Origin: Treponema sp. UBA3862
GTDB taxonomy: Bacteria; Spirochaetota; Spirochaetia; Treponematales; Treponemataceae
NCBI GenBank assembly: GCA_002392405.1
Contig: DGGY01000019.1
Span: forward strand, 1 to 64,000
Length of the DNA stretch: 64,000 nt
Direction of reading: 5' to 3'
Shown here: positions 34,233 to 43,577 of the stretch, in pieces
Layout of the letters: each line of letters begins with the position of its first letter
How positions within the stretch are numbered: the stretch's first letter is position 1
Translations under genes and position numbers: made by a program
The notes under the pieces: generated by a model
What the model was told of the DNA's origin: nothing
What the model saw: only the letters and a program-made list of their open reading frames with translations
The model's database searches: none

Positions 34233-35189
34233 ATGAAAAAAGTTTCTGCCATGTTTACGGCTCTGCTTTTAGGCAGTCTGCTCTTTGCCCAGGAAAAAGT
34301 ATATCTGTGGCCTGAGAAAAAAGGTCCCGGCTCAGAAAAATTAAAGATTGAACAGAAGGAAGAAGAACGCGGAGGCGGAAACGTTCACGACAGGATTATA
34401 AGCGGCATTACAGAACCCTACATGGAAATTTACAGGCCATCCGCTGATGTTCCCCCTAAAAAAACAGGAATACTTATAATTCCGGGCGGCGCATACCAGA
34501 GGGTTGTTGTAGACAAAGAAGGACTTCATTACGTTAAGCTTTATACAGAAGCCGGCTATACCTGCTTTGTACTTGCCTACAGAACCCCGAATGACGCCCA
34601 TAAAGACAAATCAAACGTTTCCCTTGCTGACGCACAGCGCGCAATGCGTATTATACGCTCAAATGCCCAGAAGTACGGACTTGATCCGGAAAAAACTGGT
34701 GTCTTAGGCTCTTCTGCAGGAGGACATGTTGCAGCAAGCCTTGCAGAATACCACGCAAAAGAAGTTTATAAACAAAAAGACAAGGCTGATAAGGGCCCGG
34801 ACGGAAAATGGACAAGTGCCCGTCCTGCCTTTCAGATTCTCCTCTACCCTGTAATTACAATGCAGGACAATATGTGTCATGAAGGAAGCAGGACAAACCT
34901 CATTGGACCGCAGGCCTCTCAGGCAGACAAAGATTACTGGTCATGCGAGAAAAATGTAACGGCTGATACAGCACCTGCCTGGCTGTGTGCAGCAGTCAAC
35001 GATAAATCAGTATTGCCGGAAACAAATGTACTTTCCTACTGGGCAGCACTCAAAAATGCAGGAGTCCGCGCTGAACTTCATATTTTCCCTGCAAGCGGCC
35101 ACGGCTTTGGAGTTATGGGCGCCTCAGGAACAGCCCGCGACTGGCCGCAATTGTCCATGAACTGGCTTAACACCTATATCGATAAATAA
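34233..35189 (+). CDS. Secreted alpha/beta-hydrolase esterase (acetyl-xylan-esterase-like)
   Basis: 318 residues with a signal peptide (MKKVSAMFTALLLGSLLFA, cleaved before QEKV). An ATG three nt earlier is possible, but GGAGG at 34221-34225 is better spaced for this one. The fold is an esterase/lipase: oxyanion-loop region IIPGGAYQRVVV, nucleophile elbow GSSAGGHVAASLAEY, and catalytic His near the end in FPASGHGFGV. Similar proteins remove acetyl groups from xylan or other polysaccharides, which fits a plant-fibre-degrading gut species, but the substrate is inferred only. Confidence 0.82.
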   Translation: MKKVSAMFTALLLGSLLFAQEKVYLWPEKKGPGSEKLKIEQKEEERGGGNVHDRIISGITEPYMEIYRPSADVPPKKTGILIIPGGAYQRVVVDKEGLHYVKLYTEAGYTCFVLAYRTPNDAHKDKSNVSLADAQRAMRIIRSNAQKYGLDPEKTGVLGSSAGGHVAASLAEYHAKEVYKQKDKADKGPDGKWTSARPAFQILLYPVITMQDNMCHEGSRTNLIGPQASQADKDYWSCEKNVTADTAPAWLCAAVNDKSVLPETNVLSYWAALKNAGVRAELHIFPASGHGFGVMGASGTARDWPQLSMNWLNTYIDK

Positions 35190-35196
35190 AAAAAAT

Positions 35197-35240
35197 ACCT
35201 GCGTTTACAAAGTAAATCATACTTTTTAACGCAGGCATTT
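35197..35240 (-). terminator. Terminator between the esterase and ABC genes
   Basis: CTGCGTT and AACGCAG form the base of a long hairpin. On the minus strand a T-rich tract follows (CCTGCG...CGCAGGTATTTTTTTT), so it ends the ABC operon, and it may also work on the plus strand after the esterase. Confidence 0.65.
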
Positions 35241-35317
35241 CTGTTCCCCGGCACTCAGGCGCCGGATATCTTTCTCATATAATCAGGATACAGTCTTAAA
35301 TGTGCCCTGATTATTTT

Positions 35318-36106
35318 TTAACTTCCTAAAACCATGCGGTCGTTTAATTCACCGGCTGCACCGAACTTTTCAAGAAGCTGTTCAACTTTAAGGTTCTTTT
35401 TTTCTTCTCCGCGTACGTCATAAATGATTCTGCCTTTCATCATCATGATAAGGCGGTTACCGTACTGGATTGCATGGCGCATGTTGTGAGTAACCATGAA
35501 AGTTGTCAGGTGATCCTGTTCAACAAACTGTTCAGTCAGTTCAAGAACTCTGGCAGCAGTTTTAGGATCAAGGGCTGCAGTATGTTCATCAAGAAGCAGA
35601 AGATCCGGTTTCTGCAGAGTTGCCATCAGAAGAGTAAGAGCCTGTCTCTGTCCGCCTGAAAGAAGACCAACTTTGCTTTTCATGCGGTCTTCAAGTCCAA
35701 GATCCAGCAGAGAAAGTTTTTCATGATAAAGATCACGCTCTGAGTTTTTAATACCCCAGGCAAGAGTGCGCTTTTTGCCGCGGCGAAAAGCCATTGCAAG
35801 GTTTTCTTCAATTTCCATGTTTGCAGCAGTACCCATCATCGGATCCTGGAAAACCCTTCCTAAATAGCGGGCACGGCGGTACTCAGGCATATCAGTAAGA
35901 TTAATTCCATTTAGTTCAATGGAACCTGTATCGCAGGTATGTACACCGGCAATAAGATTAAGCAGGGTTGATTTTCCAGCCCCGTTTCCGCCGATTACAG
36001 TTACAAAGTCACCGTCATTTAATTCAAGATCAATCCCGCAGAGCGCTTTTTTTTCTGTTATTGTTCCGGGATTAAAAGTTTTTGTTACATTTGAAATCTT
36101 AAGCAT
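35318..36106 (-). CDS. ABC transporter ATP-binding protein (TrpZ-type)
   Basis: 262 residues: Walker A GGNGAGKSTLLN, signature LLSGGQRQALTLL, Walker B LLLLDEHTAALDP, His switch MVTHNMRHAIQYG. The NGAGKST Walker A and C-terminal extension are like the ATPases that pair with BMP/branched-chain-type permeases and ABC_sub_bind lipoproteins (TrpXYZ family, reported for aromatic amino acids). It overlaps the permease gene by 8 nt, so the two are one operon. The probable binding protein is at 43578-44531. Confidence 0.85.
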   Translation of the reverse strand: MLKISNVTKTFNPGTITEKKALCGIDLELNDGDFVTVIGGNGAGKSTLLNLIAGVHTCDTGSIELNGINLTDMPEYRRARYLGRVFQDPMMGTAANMEIEENLAMAFRRGKKRTLAWGIKNSERDLYHEKLSLLDLGLEDRMKSKVGLLSGGQRQALTLLMATLQKPDLLLLDEHTAALDPKTAARVLELTEQFVEQDHLTTFMVTHNMRHAIQYGNRLIMMMKGRIIYDVRGEEKKNLKVEQLLEKFGAAGELNDRMVLGS

Positions 36107-37040
36107 CTTTTAACCCTTCCTGTCTGGAGTGAATTTTACCTGAAAGTCTTGCACTGTGCTGTTTTATAATTGGAATTGCAAGGGCAATCGTAATGATTAC
36201 TGAAGTTAAAAGTTTAAGGTCGCTTGACTTTAAGCCCATCTGAAGAACAATTGCAATTACAATACGGTAAATGATTGAACCGAGTATTACTGTAATAAGA
36301 GTAAACCAGAACGGAAGTTTTTTACTGAACCAGCCGAAAATTGCTTCTCCTAAAACTATTGAAGCAAGACCTATTACTAAAGTTCCTGTTCCCATTCCCA
36401 CATCACCGTAGCCCTGAGACTGAGCAACAAGAGCACCGCTGAGTGCAATAAGGCCGTTTGAAATCATGAGGCCTAAAATCTTCATTTTGTCTGTATCAAC
36501 GCCCATGGCACGAACCATGTTTCCGTTGTTTCCGGTTGCACGGAGAGAAGAGCCGATTTCTGTACCGCAGAACCAGTATAAAATGGTTACAAGCACACAG
36601 CAGATAATGATACCTGTAATAAGGGAAGCCATGTTCGGTGACATTCCCTTAAAAAATGCCCTGAGCTGATTCATTACTGTTTCAGCGCCTAAAAGCGGTG
36701 TATTTGAACGTCCCATAATGCGGATATTTACCGAGTAAAGGGCTGTCATTGAAAGAATACCTGCAAGCAGTTCCTGAATCTTCAATTTTGTGTGAAGGAA
36801 GCCTGTAACTCCTCCTGCAGCAAGTCCTGCTAAAAAAGCAAAAAGAAGTGCCGCATACGGATTATAATTATTTACAACAAGAACAGCACAGATAGAACCG
36901 CCGAGTGCGAATGTTCCGTCACAGGTCATATCCGCAATGTTAAGGATTCTGAATGTAAGATAAACGCCCAGTGTCATTACACCCCACAGGACGCCCTGAG
37001 CAACAGCCCCCTGCATAGCCATCAAAATACCTAAAATCAT
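36099..37040 (-). CDS. ABC transporter permease (TrpY-type)
   Basis: 313 residues with eight to ten transmembrane helices. The motifs TFRILNIADMTCDGTFALGG, GIALSG-like GLIALSGALVAQSQGYGDVGMG and LGEAIFG belong to the BPD_transp_2 (LivH/RbsC-like) permeases. With the ATPase (35318-36106) it makes a transporter for a small organic solute. The ATG comes eight nt after TATAAT, so translation is probably leaderless. First gene of the two-gene operon. Confidence 0.85.
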   Translation of the reverse strand: MILGILMAMQGAVAQGVLWGVMTLGVYLTFRILNIADMTCDGTFALGGSICAVLVVNNYNPYAALLFAFLAGLAAGGVTGFLHTKLKIQELLAGILSMTALYSVNIRIMGRSNTPLLGAETVMNQLRAFFKGMSPNMASLITGIIICCVLVTILYWFCGTEIGSSLRATGNNGNMVRAMGVDTDKMKILGLMISNGLIALSGALVAQSQGYGDVGMGTGTLVIGLASIVLGEAIFGWFSKKLPFWFTLITVILGSIIYRIVIAIVLQMGLKSSDLKLLTSVIITIALAIPIIKQHSARLSGKIHSRQEGLKDA

Positions 37041-37048
37041 AATGATAC

Positions 37049-37077
37049 ATTATATAGATTTAACCATCTCTTTCCAA
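37049..37077 (-). promoter_or_regulatory. Leaderless promoter of the ABC permease operon
   Basis: Minus strand TTGGAA (37072-37077), 17-nt spacer, TATAAT (37049-37054), eight nt to the ATG at 37040. No ribosome site is present. Confidence 0.65.
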
Positions 37078-37148
37078 GTTCAAAATAACTGTTAGAATTT
37101 GTAAAAAACATAGCACTAAGATTTTTTTTGCATTAAAATATAAATATC

Positions 37149-38531
37149 ATGATTCTCATAAGTGACGGCAAAATCAGGTTTTCAGTTAAAATAACATTTA
37201 TTTTCTGTCTGTTTGTTTCAGTTATTGTAATTTCTTATACGCAGAAACAGTATTTCACCTATAAACAGGAACGCTGCATGCTTATGGGCGAAACCGCTTC
37301 TCATCTTTTTCAGGATGATATTGAAAAAAATCTTACGGCAAACCAGATTCTTGAAGCGCTGATACTCGAAAATAACGGCCGGGTAAACAATTTTAAAGCC
37401 GTCGCAAGAAAACTGATAAATCGTTACCCGTCAATTCAATCAATTCATCTTGCTCCAAAAGGACTGATCACACAAAACTATCCTAAATCATATTCAGATA
37501 AACAGATTAATCTTTTTGATTATTCAGAAACAAAGATTTCCTCAAGTTACGCCTTAAAGACAAAAAATACATACCTTACAGGCCCGCTGCTCGGTGAAAA
37601 CAATACTTCAGAACTTCTGATTCAGCATCCTGTATTTATTACAGACAGTGATGGAAATGAATCTTTCTGGGGCTTTATTATCCTGAGCCTGTCTACCTCA
37701 AATCTTTTTGGCAAAGAGCATCTTGATTTCCTTAATAACGCAGGCTACAGATTCCGCATCTGGAAGCCGGAACCTGTTAACGAAGATCCCTTCGTTTTTT
37801 ACGAAAATACAACACTTCCCCTCTCAAACCCCTGTACAAATATTTTCGGCATAGCAAATTCTCTCTGGACAGTTTACACTCAGCCGCAGGAAGGCTGGTT
37901 CAATACAGGTATCCTCATTATTGAGATAATCTCTGCCCTGACTTTCAGCCTGCTTGCATCATTTACAATAGCATTTTTAGTATCGCTTAAAAACCGTGAT
38001 GAAGCTCTTGAGCGGCTTTCTTTCAGGGACAGCCTTACAAACCTCTACAATACCCGTAAATTCATGAATACCCTCAAAGAATACGCTAAATCAGGAGAAC
38101 CTTATTCAATCATCTATCTCGATATTAACGATTTTAAACGAATTAACGACAATCTCGGGCATGACACAGGTGACCAGGTTCTCGTAATCGCCGCAAGAAA
38201 AATATCCAACTGCATACGCGAAGGCGACCGTGCATTCAGAATCGGCGGTGACGAATTTACTGTAATTCTGCCGGGAAAACACGAAGGACCTTTTGTCGAG
38301 GCTGTAATTGAGCGCATAAAAGAATCAATTAAACGTGAAACAGTTCTTCGCAATGCCCGTCTGCAGATTACCTCAAGCGCAGGTTTTGCACGCTGTCCTG
38401 AAGATTCTTCAGATTACGAAGAAGTAATAAAAACAGCTGACAAAAACATGTATCTCGACAAGCAGAAATTAAAGCAGACAAATCCTAACGGACTGAGTAT
38501 AGAAAAAACAGGAAATCAGGATAAAAAATAA
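37149..38531 (+). CDS. Membrane-bound diguanylate cyclase (GGDEF)
   Basis: 460 residues: a first transmembrane helix (12-30), an extracytoplasmic sensor domain of about 220 residues (CHASE-like in length and position), a second helix (253-279) and a GGDEF domain. The active site RIGGDEF is intact at 366-370, and an inhibitory RxxD site (REGD at 357-360) is five residues before it, so product feedback is expected. It makes c-di-GMP from GTP in response to an external signal. First gene of an operon with a response regulator and histidine kinase (stop TAA directly before the next ATG). Confidence 0.92.
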   Translation: MILISDGKIRFSVKITFIFCLFVSVIVISYTQKQYFTYKQERCMLMGETASHLFQDDIEKNLTANQILEALILENNGRVNNFKAVARKLINRYPSIQSIHLAPKGLITQNYPKSYSDKQINLFDYSETKISSSYALKTKNTYLTGPLLGENNTSELLIQHPVFITDSDGNESFWGFIILSLSTSNLFGKEHLDFLNNAGYRFRIWKPEPVNEDPFVFYENTTLPLSNPCTNIFGIANSLWTVYTQPQEGWFNTGILIIEIISALTFSLLASFTIAFLVSLKNRDEALERLSFRDSLTNLYNTRKFMNTLKEYAKSGEPYSIIYLDINDFKRINDNLGHDTGDQVLVIAARKISNCIREGDRAFRIGGDEFTVILPGKHEGPFVEAVIERIKESIKRETVLRNARLQITSSAGFARCPEDSSDYEEVIKTADKNMYLDKQKLKQTNPNGLSIEKTGNQDKK

Positions 38532-39212
38532 ATGGAAAAAATACTGATTATTGAAGATGACGCAGGTATTTCAGATTTTGTAAACTCAGAACTTATTCAC
38601 GAAGGCTACTCAACCTGTACGGCTTTTAACGGACGTGAAGCTCTTGAAGTTTTTGAAAAAGAAAAGCCTGACCTGATTCTTCTGGATGTAATGCTTCCGG
38701 AATTAAGCGGACTTGAAGTATTAAGAAGAATCAGAAAAACTTCAAACGTTCCTGTCATAATAGTTACAGCCCGCGGCGAAACTTACGACAAAGTAAACGG
38801 ACTCAATGCAGGCGCTGACGACTATATTCCAAAACCTTTTGAAATTGAAGAACTGCTTGCAAGAATGAGTGCAGTCCTGCGCCGTGCCGTACCGCAGAAT
38901 TCAAAACAGGTTGTCCTCAAAAACGGGCAGCTTGAACTTAACACTGACAGCATGAAGGTAGTCCTTCAGGCTCAGGAATTAAACCTTTCAAAAACAGAAT
39001 ATCTTATGCTCAAACTCTTCCTCGAAAATCAGGAAAAAGTAATGAGCCGTTCTCAGATTATTGATGCAATCTGGGGAGAAGGACACTACATTGACGAAAA
39101 CACTGTAGATGTTTATGTCGGCTATCTCCGTTCAAAGATTGACCAGAACGCAGGTACAGAATACATCAAGACAATGCGCGGCGCCGGATACATGATGCTG
39201 ACGGTAAAATAA
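38532..39212 (+). CDS. OmpR/PhoB-family response regulator
   Basis: 226 residues: a receiver domain with acidic pocket Glu8-Asp9-Asp10, phosphoacceptor Asp52 (LILLDVMLP), conserved Thr (IIVTARG) and Lys (YIPKPF), followed by a winged-helix DNA-binding domain (LSKTEYLMLKLFLENQ; ENTVDVYVGYLRSKI). It is the DNA-binding partner of the kinase encoded two nt downstream and is translated directly after the GGDEF gene, so c-di-GMP synthesis and this two-component system are probably linked. Confidence 0.95.
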   Translation: MEKILIIEDDAGISDFVNSELIHEGYSTCTAFNGREALEVFEKEKPDLILLDVMLPELSGLEVLRRIRKTSNVPVIIVTARGETYDKVNGLNAGADDYIPKPFEIEELLARMSAVLRRAVPQNSKQVVLKNGQLELNTDSMKVVLQAQELNLSKTEYLMLKLFLENQEKVMSRSQIIDAIWGEGHYIDENTVDVYVGYLRSKIDQNAGTEYIKTMRGAGYMMLTVK

Positions 39213-39214
39213 AA

Positions 39215-40582
39215 ATGAAACACAAGCCTTCCGTAGTCCTTAAACTTTCGATTAAATTCTCAGCCATACTTACCATAGCAGTTCTGTCGATTATCTATGT
39301 TTTTTTTATGACTCTCCGCCACATGAGCCGGCAGCAGGAAACGAGAAGTTTTAAAAGAACGGCAAACGTAATTGCAAGGGCCTTAAATTCAGGTGACCCG
39401 ATGTTCCTGGAAAAAAAACTTTCAGAACTCCCCTTCTTTATTTCATATTTAATTTACGACAGCAATACTAATCAGATTTTTACACAGCGCAACGGAAGGA
39501 TAGATATACTTCCTGAAACAAACGGAAAAACTGTTCATCTCAATACAAAACGCACTTCAGGGGAAGACTCACTTACAATAGTTTACATGACCAGCCGCTG
39601 TCAGATAAGAACGGGACAGGTTTTTACAATCCAGCTTGCACAGAACGCAAACACTGAAGCAGGAAATCATTTTATAAGACAGGTGCTTTTATGGATTGCG
39701 GCGGGTTCACTTCCGGTTCTTTTACTTTCTTTCCTGCTATCAATTTACTTTACAAAAAAAACAATGGAGCCTGTCGTAAAAATTACAAAAACGGCAGAAA
39801 ACATAAGTTCCTCAAACCTTGATAAATCCCTTCCTGAAACAGGAAAAAACGACGAGCTTGATAATCTTGCAAAAACCTTCAACAAACTCTTTGGTCGCTT
39901 AAAAAAAGACTTTGACAGGGAAAGAAGTTTTACAGGCAATGTCAGCCACGAATTAAAAACCCCTGTTGCAGTTATTTCAGGTCAGACAAATCTTTTAAGG
40001 CGCTGGGGAAAAAACGATCCTGCCCAGCTCGACAAAAGCCTTGAAATAATCATGCAGGAAACAAAATCAATTGAAGCCATAATAACAGGCATGCTTGAAC
40101 TTACAAGACTTGAAAACTCAAAAATCTCAGTAGAAAACCAGGAGTTTTCAGTTCTTTCCCTTTTTGAAAGGCTCAGCGGAGAGTTTTCTTCAATCAGAGA
40201 AGATGTAAAAATAGTATTTGATAAAGATAACGACACATCTGTAACCTCCGATCCTGAACTGCTTCACCAGATTTTTACGGCGGTAATATCAAACAGCATA
40301 AAATTCAGCACAGAAAATCCTGTAATCACGCTGGGCTTTACAAAAACTCAGGACGAAATCAGTTTTACAGTAAAAGACAAGGGTCCCGGGTTCCGCGAGG
40401 AAGACATTCCACATGTATTTGAACGGTTCTGGCGCGGAGATAAAAGCCACAACAGGGCTTCAGGCGGAAGCGGACTGGGCTTAAGCATCACAAAAGCCCT
40501 TGCACAGACCTTAAACGGAACTGTCGAAGCCTCTAATTCAGTTGAAGGCGGAGCTGTAATTACTGTCCGTTTACCTGCTTAG
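39215..40582 (+). CDS. Sensor histidine kinase
   Basis: 455 residues: transmembrane helices at about 15-35 and 157-179 enclosing a small periplasmic domain, a HAMP linker, a HisKA domain with phospho-accepting His245 (VSHELKTPVAV), and a HATPase domain with the N box (FTAVISNSIKFS), G1 (KDKGPGFREEDIP) and G2 (GGSGLGLSI). It autophosphorylates and phosphorylates the upstream response regulator. Its 3' end overlaps the convergent esterase gene by 23 nt. Confidence 0.93.
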   Translation: MKHKPSVVLKLSIKFSAILTIAVLSIIYVFFMTLRHMSRQQETRSFKRTANVIARALNSGDPMFLEKKLSELPFFISYLIYDSNTNQIFTQRNGRIDILPETNGKTVHLNTKRTSGEDSLTIVYMTSRCQIRTGQVFTIQLAQNANTEAGNHFIRQVLLWIAAGSLPVLLLSFLLSIYFTKKTMEPVVKITKTAENISSSNLDKSLPETGKNDELDNLAKTFNKLFGRLKKDFDRERSFTGNVSHELKTPVAVISGQTNLLRRWGKNDPAQLDKSLEIIMQETKSIEAIITGMLELTRLENSKISVENQEFSVLSLFERLSGEFSSIREDVKIVFDKDNDTSVTSDPELLHQIFTAVISNSIKFSTENPVITLGFTKTQDEISFTVKDKGPGFREEDIPHVFERFWRGDKSHNRASGGSGLGLSITKALAQTLNGTVEASNSVEGGAVITVRLPA

Positions 40583-41972
40583 AAAGCCAGTCAAAAAGAT
40601 TTAAGTTTCCGTCAAAAACCTCGTCATTGAACACATAAATCCACGAATCATGTCCGTTATATTCGTAAGGTTCAGTTCCTTCTGCATTCTTATACCGGCC
40701 GCTAGTATCAGTAACTTTGTCAAAATAAACGTGATGAAGATTTTCAGCACCCGCTTTTTCAAGACGCTCTACAGTCGGCATTGTGTATTTTTCAGGTTTA
40801 ATCGCTTCGTCAGTTTTTGCAAGAGTAAACCACATCGGCTTTTTAGCAAGTTTTTCTATATCTTTAGTGCTGATTCTTGCATCAGGGAAGGCTTCACATA
40901 TCGGGAAAGCGGCCGCAAAAAAGTCAGGGTACTGAATCATCATGTTCACGGTCATAAATCCGCCTGCAGAACAGCCTCCGACGTAAATGCGGGAAGTATC
41001 AATCTGAGGATTTTCTTCAATCATTTTATCAATGAGTTCTTTTACTGCCAGAGTGTAATAAGAAACAGGAGTTTCAACATCAATTTCTGCCTCAGGAACT
41101 GCAAATGCTTTAGAAAAGAAACTTGAAATCGAACGAGAAAACTTATTCACCGGCCCGCGGATGTCAGCCATTACCCACAGACGGTTACCGAAAGGATCCA
41201 GTTCTGTAAGTTCAAGCCAGCCTGTCGGGCACTGAGGAAGAAGAACTGCAGCACCGTCCTTTCCAAAATATCCCTGAATCTTTTTCTGGAATAAGGCAGT
41301 ACTTTTTATACCGAACAGAGGTTTTGATATATTTCTTCCGCTTTCTGCAATTCCATGAAAGAAAACGATTAAAGGAATTTTTTTATCTCCTGACTTAGGC
41401 GGAACATACTGTGCATATTCCATTTTTATCTCTGACGAATCATCTTCCCAGGTAAAAGAAGAAGTTTTACACATTGCAGCTTCAGGGCTTACAACCGCAC
41501 TTCTTCTGTTAATTGTAATGTTAAGGTTTTTATTCAGGATTCTGTAGCCGTAAAGCTCGTCCACATTGAGGATTTTTGCATTCGTAAAAGGACTTGAATA
41601 CTCATCATCAGGAGAAACTTCAAGCTTTAAGGTAATAAACTTTGATGTAGTCGACACGCTCGGAAGCCCTGCCCCGTCAGACAGATAGGCTTTTACAACT
41701 TTTCTTTCTGTACGGATTATTCCTGCATCATTACCGATAAGATTTGAAGAAGAATTATATACCTGCACGATAAAGTCAGAGGCCCTTACCATTGAATCTA
41801 AAATATCCTTTCCGGCGTTTAAGACGATTTTATCCGTACAGCCTGCAAAATCATAAGGAGTTATATAAAGAACATAAGCGTTATTTTTTGGTTCTGCTGA
41901 TTTTACAAACTCTACACAAAACAGCGGAACCAGAGAGAGTAATGAAACTAAAGAAAGAATTATTTTTTTCAT
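40560..41972 (-). CDS. Secreted esterase/peptidase of the alpha/beta-hydrolase superfamily
   Basis: 470 residues with a signal peptide (MKKIILSLVSLLSLVPLFC, possibly a lipoprotein-like Cys). The N-terminal 170 residues are a beta-rich domain; the C-terminal catalytic domain has PLIVFFHGIAESGRN (oxyanion), GGCSAGGFMTVNMMIQYPDFF (nucleophile Ser in GCSAG), and a late His (YNGHDSWIYVF). This resembles PHB depolymerase or feruloyl-esterase-like carbohydrate esterases. The substrate is not identifiable; extracellular polysaccharide ester removal is plausible. Confidence 0.8.
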   Translation of the reverse strand: MKKIILSLVSLLSLVPLFCVEFVKSAEPKNNAYVLYITPYDFAGCTDKIVLNAGKDILDSMVRASDFIVQVYNSSSNLIGNDAGIIRTERKVVKAYLSDGAGLPSVSTTSKFITLKLEVSPDDEYSSPFTNAKILNVDELYGYRILNKNLNITINRRSAVVSPEAAMCKTSSFTWEDDSSEIKMEYAQYVPPKSGDKKIPLIVFFHGIAESGRNISKPLFGIKSTALFQKKIQGYFGKDGAAVLLPQCPTGWLELTELDPFGNRLWVMADIRGPVNKFSRSISSFFSKAFAVPEAEIDVETPVSYYTLAVKELIDKMIEENPQIDTSRIYVGGCSAGGFMTVNMMIQYPDFFAAAFPICEAFPDARISTKDIEKLAKKPMWFTLAKTDEAIKPEKYTMPTVERLEKAGAENLHHVYFDKVTDTSGRYKNAEGTEPYEYNGHDSWIYVFNDEVFDGNLNLFDWLSKQVNGQ

Positions 41973-42131
41973 ACTTTAATTGTATTTGAATATGATGATT
42001 ATCACAATCCTAAAAATACAGGGACAAAAACTTAATTTACCCTTAAGGAGTTTGACAAAACAAAAGAACGCATTAAAATTAAAATATTATAAAACACGCA
42101 TTAAACAAGCGCAGAAAACACGGAGAAATTA

Positions 42132-43457
42132 ATGAAAAAATCTGCAATGCTTCTGACGGCAGCCGCTTCACTTTTTGTGCTTATGAGCTGCGGTCAGACA
42201 AAAACTAAACAGGCAGAGGGAAAAGTATTAAACATTGCCTGCTGGAATGATGAGTTTAAGGAACGTTTTACAGACTTTTTTGTAACAAAAGGCCTTTTAC
42301 CTTCTGATGTTCAGGTAAACTGGATTCAGGTTGCAAACGAAAACGGAGTTTATCAGAACATGCTCGACGAACTCCTTGTTAAACAGAAAGATCTTCCTGC
42401 TGACAAAAAAATTGACCTTTTTCTTGTTGAAGCGGACTATGCTTTAAAATACGTAGATACACCTTACACTCTTGATGTACGAAAAGACATCGGATTAAAG
42501 GATGAAGAATTAAAACAGCAGTACCAGTACACAAAAGATATAATGACAGACTCAAACGGAGCCCTCAAAGGCGTTTCATGGCAGGCCTGTCCGGGCGGGT
42601 TTATTTACCGCCGTTCAATAGCAAAGGCTGTACTCGGTGATGACGATCCTAAAGTTGTACAGCAGTCTTTACGCTCATGGGAACGTTTTGACCATGTGGC
42701 AGAAAAAGCAAAGGCAGCCGGTTATTTTATGCTTTCAGGTTATGATGATGCTTTCCGTGTATTCAGCGACAACATTACAGAACCGCTTGTAAAGAACAAC
42801 AAAATTAATATTTCTCCCTCTATTTTAAGATGGATAAGCCAGACAAAAAAATACACAGACAACGGATACAACAACAGGGCAAACCTCTGGTCTGAAGAAA
42901 GCAAAAAAGGTGCCGGCCCTGAAGGAAAAGTATTCGGCTACTTCGGACCTGCCTGGTTTATTGACTATGTACTTGCTGATGCCTCCCTTGCCTACCCTGA
43001 CGGCGTAAAAGAAAAAGGCAACGGAACTTACGGCGACTGGGCATTCTGTAAAGGTCCAAAACCTTTCTCATGGGGCGGAACCTGGATTTGTGCCGCAGCC
43101 GGAACTGATAACCCGCGCCTTATCCACGACATTATGTTCACCCTCACCTGTAAGCAGGACGTAATGGAAGCAATTGCAAAAGAAGCAGGCGATTTTACAA
43201 ACAACACTGATGCAATGAAAAACATCGCCTCAAGTGATTACCAGAATCCCTTCCTCGGCGGACAGAATCACATCCAGCCCTTCCTTGAAAACGCACTTTC
43301 AATCAGAAAAGACTGCGCAAGTCCTTATGACCAGGGAATAAGCGAAAAACTTCAGCTCTGCTTTGCGCCTTATTTTGAAGGCTACATGACTGAAGAACAG
43401 GCATGGGATTATTTCTACAAAGAAATTACAGTGCTCTATCCGCAGCTTCAAAGATAA
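42132..43457 (+). CDS. Extracellular solute-binding lipoprotein (ABC, carbohydrate type)
   Basis: 441 residues with a lipobox (LFVLMSCGQ, Cys at about 20). The rest resembles the SBP_bac_1 fold: an N-terminal lobe starting VLNIACWNDEFKERF and a C-terminal lobe containing SWGGTWICAAAGTDNPRLIHD. Such proteins capture sugars for CUT1 ABC importers, but no permease or ATPase gene is adjacent, so partners must lie elsewhere. GGAGA before the ATG. A bidirectional terminator follows. Confidence 0.85.
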   Translation: MKKSAMLLTAAASLFVLMSCGQTKTKQAEGKVLNIACWNDEFKERFTDFFVTKGLLPSDVQVNWIQVANENGVYQNMLDELLVKQKDLPADKKIDLFLVEADYALKYVDTPYTLDVRKDIGLKDEELKQQYQYTKDIMTDSNGALKGVSWQACPGGFIYRRSIAKAVLGDDDPKVVQQSLRSWERFDHVAEKAKAAGYFMLSGYDDAFRVFSDNITEPLVKNNKINISPSILRWISQTKKYTDNGYNNRANLWSEESKKGAGPEGKVFGYFGPAWFIDYVLADASLAYPDGVKEKGNGTYGDWAFCKGPKPFSWGGTWICAAAGTDNPRLIHDIMFTLTCKQDVMEAIAKEAGDFTNNTDAMKNIASSDYQNPFLGGQNHIQPFLENALSIRKDCASPYDQGISEKLQLCFAPYFEGYMTEEQAWDYFYKEITVLYPQLQR

Positions 43458-43489
43458 AGGGCACTCTTCTAAAAAAAATACACTGCTAT

Positions 43490-43550
43490 AAAAAAAAAGG
43501 ACCTGCCGTATGAAAGAATAAAACCTCATACAAAGCAGGTCCATTTTTTT
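43490..43550. terminator. Bidirectional rho-independent terminator
   Basis: GGACCTGC (43499-43506) pairs with GCAGGTCC (43535-43542), with an inner 6-bp stem (GTATGA/TCATAC). T's follow on the plus strand (43544-43550) and A's precede (43490-43498), giving T's on the minus strand. It serves both convergent binding-protein genes. Confidence 0.88.
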
Positions 43551-43577
43551 GCAGAATTAAATTCTGCTTATAGTTTA

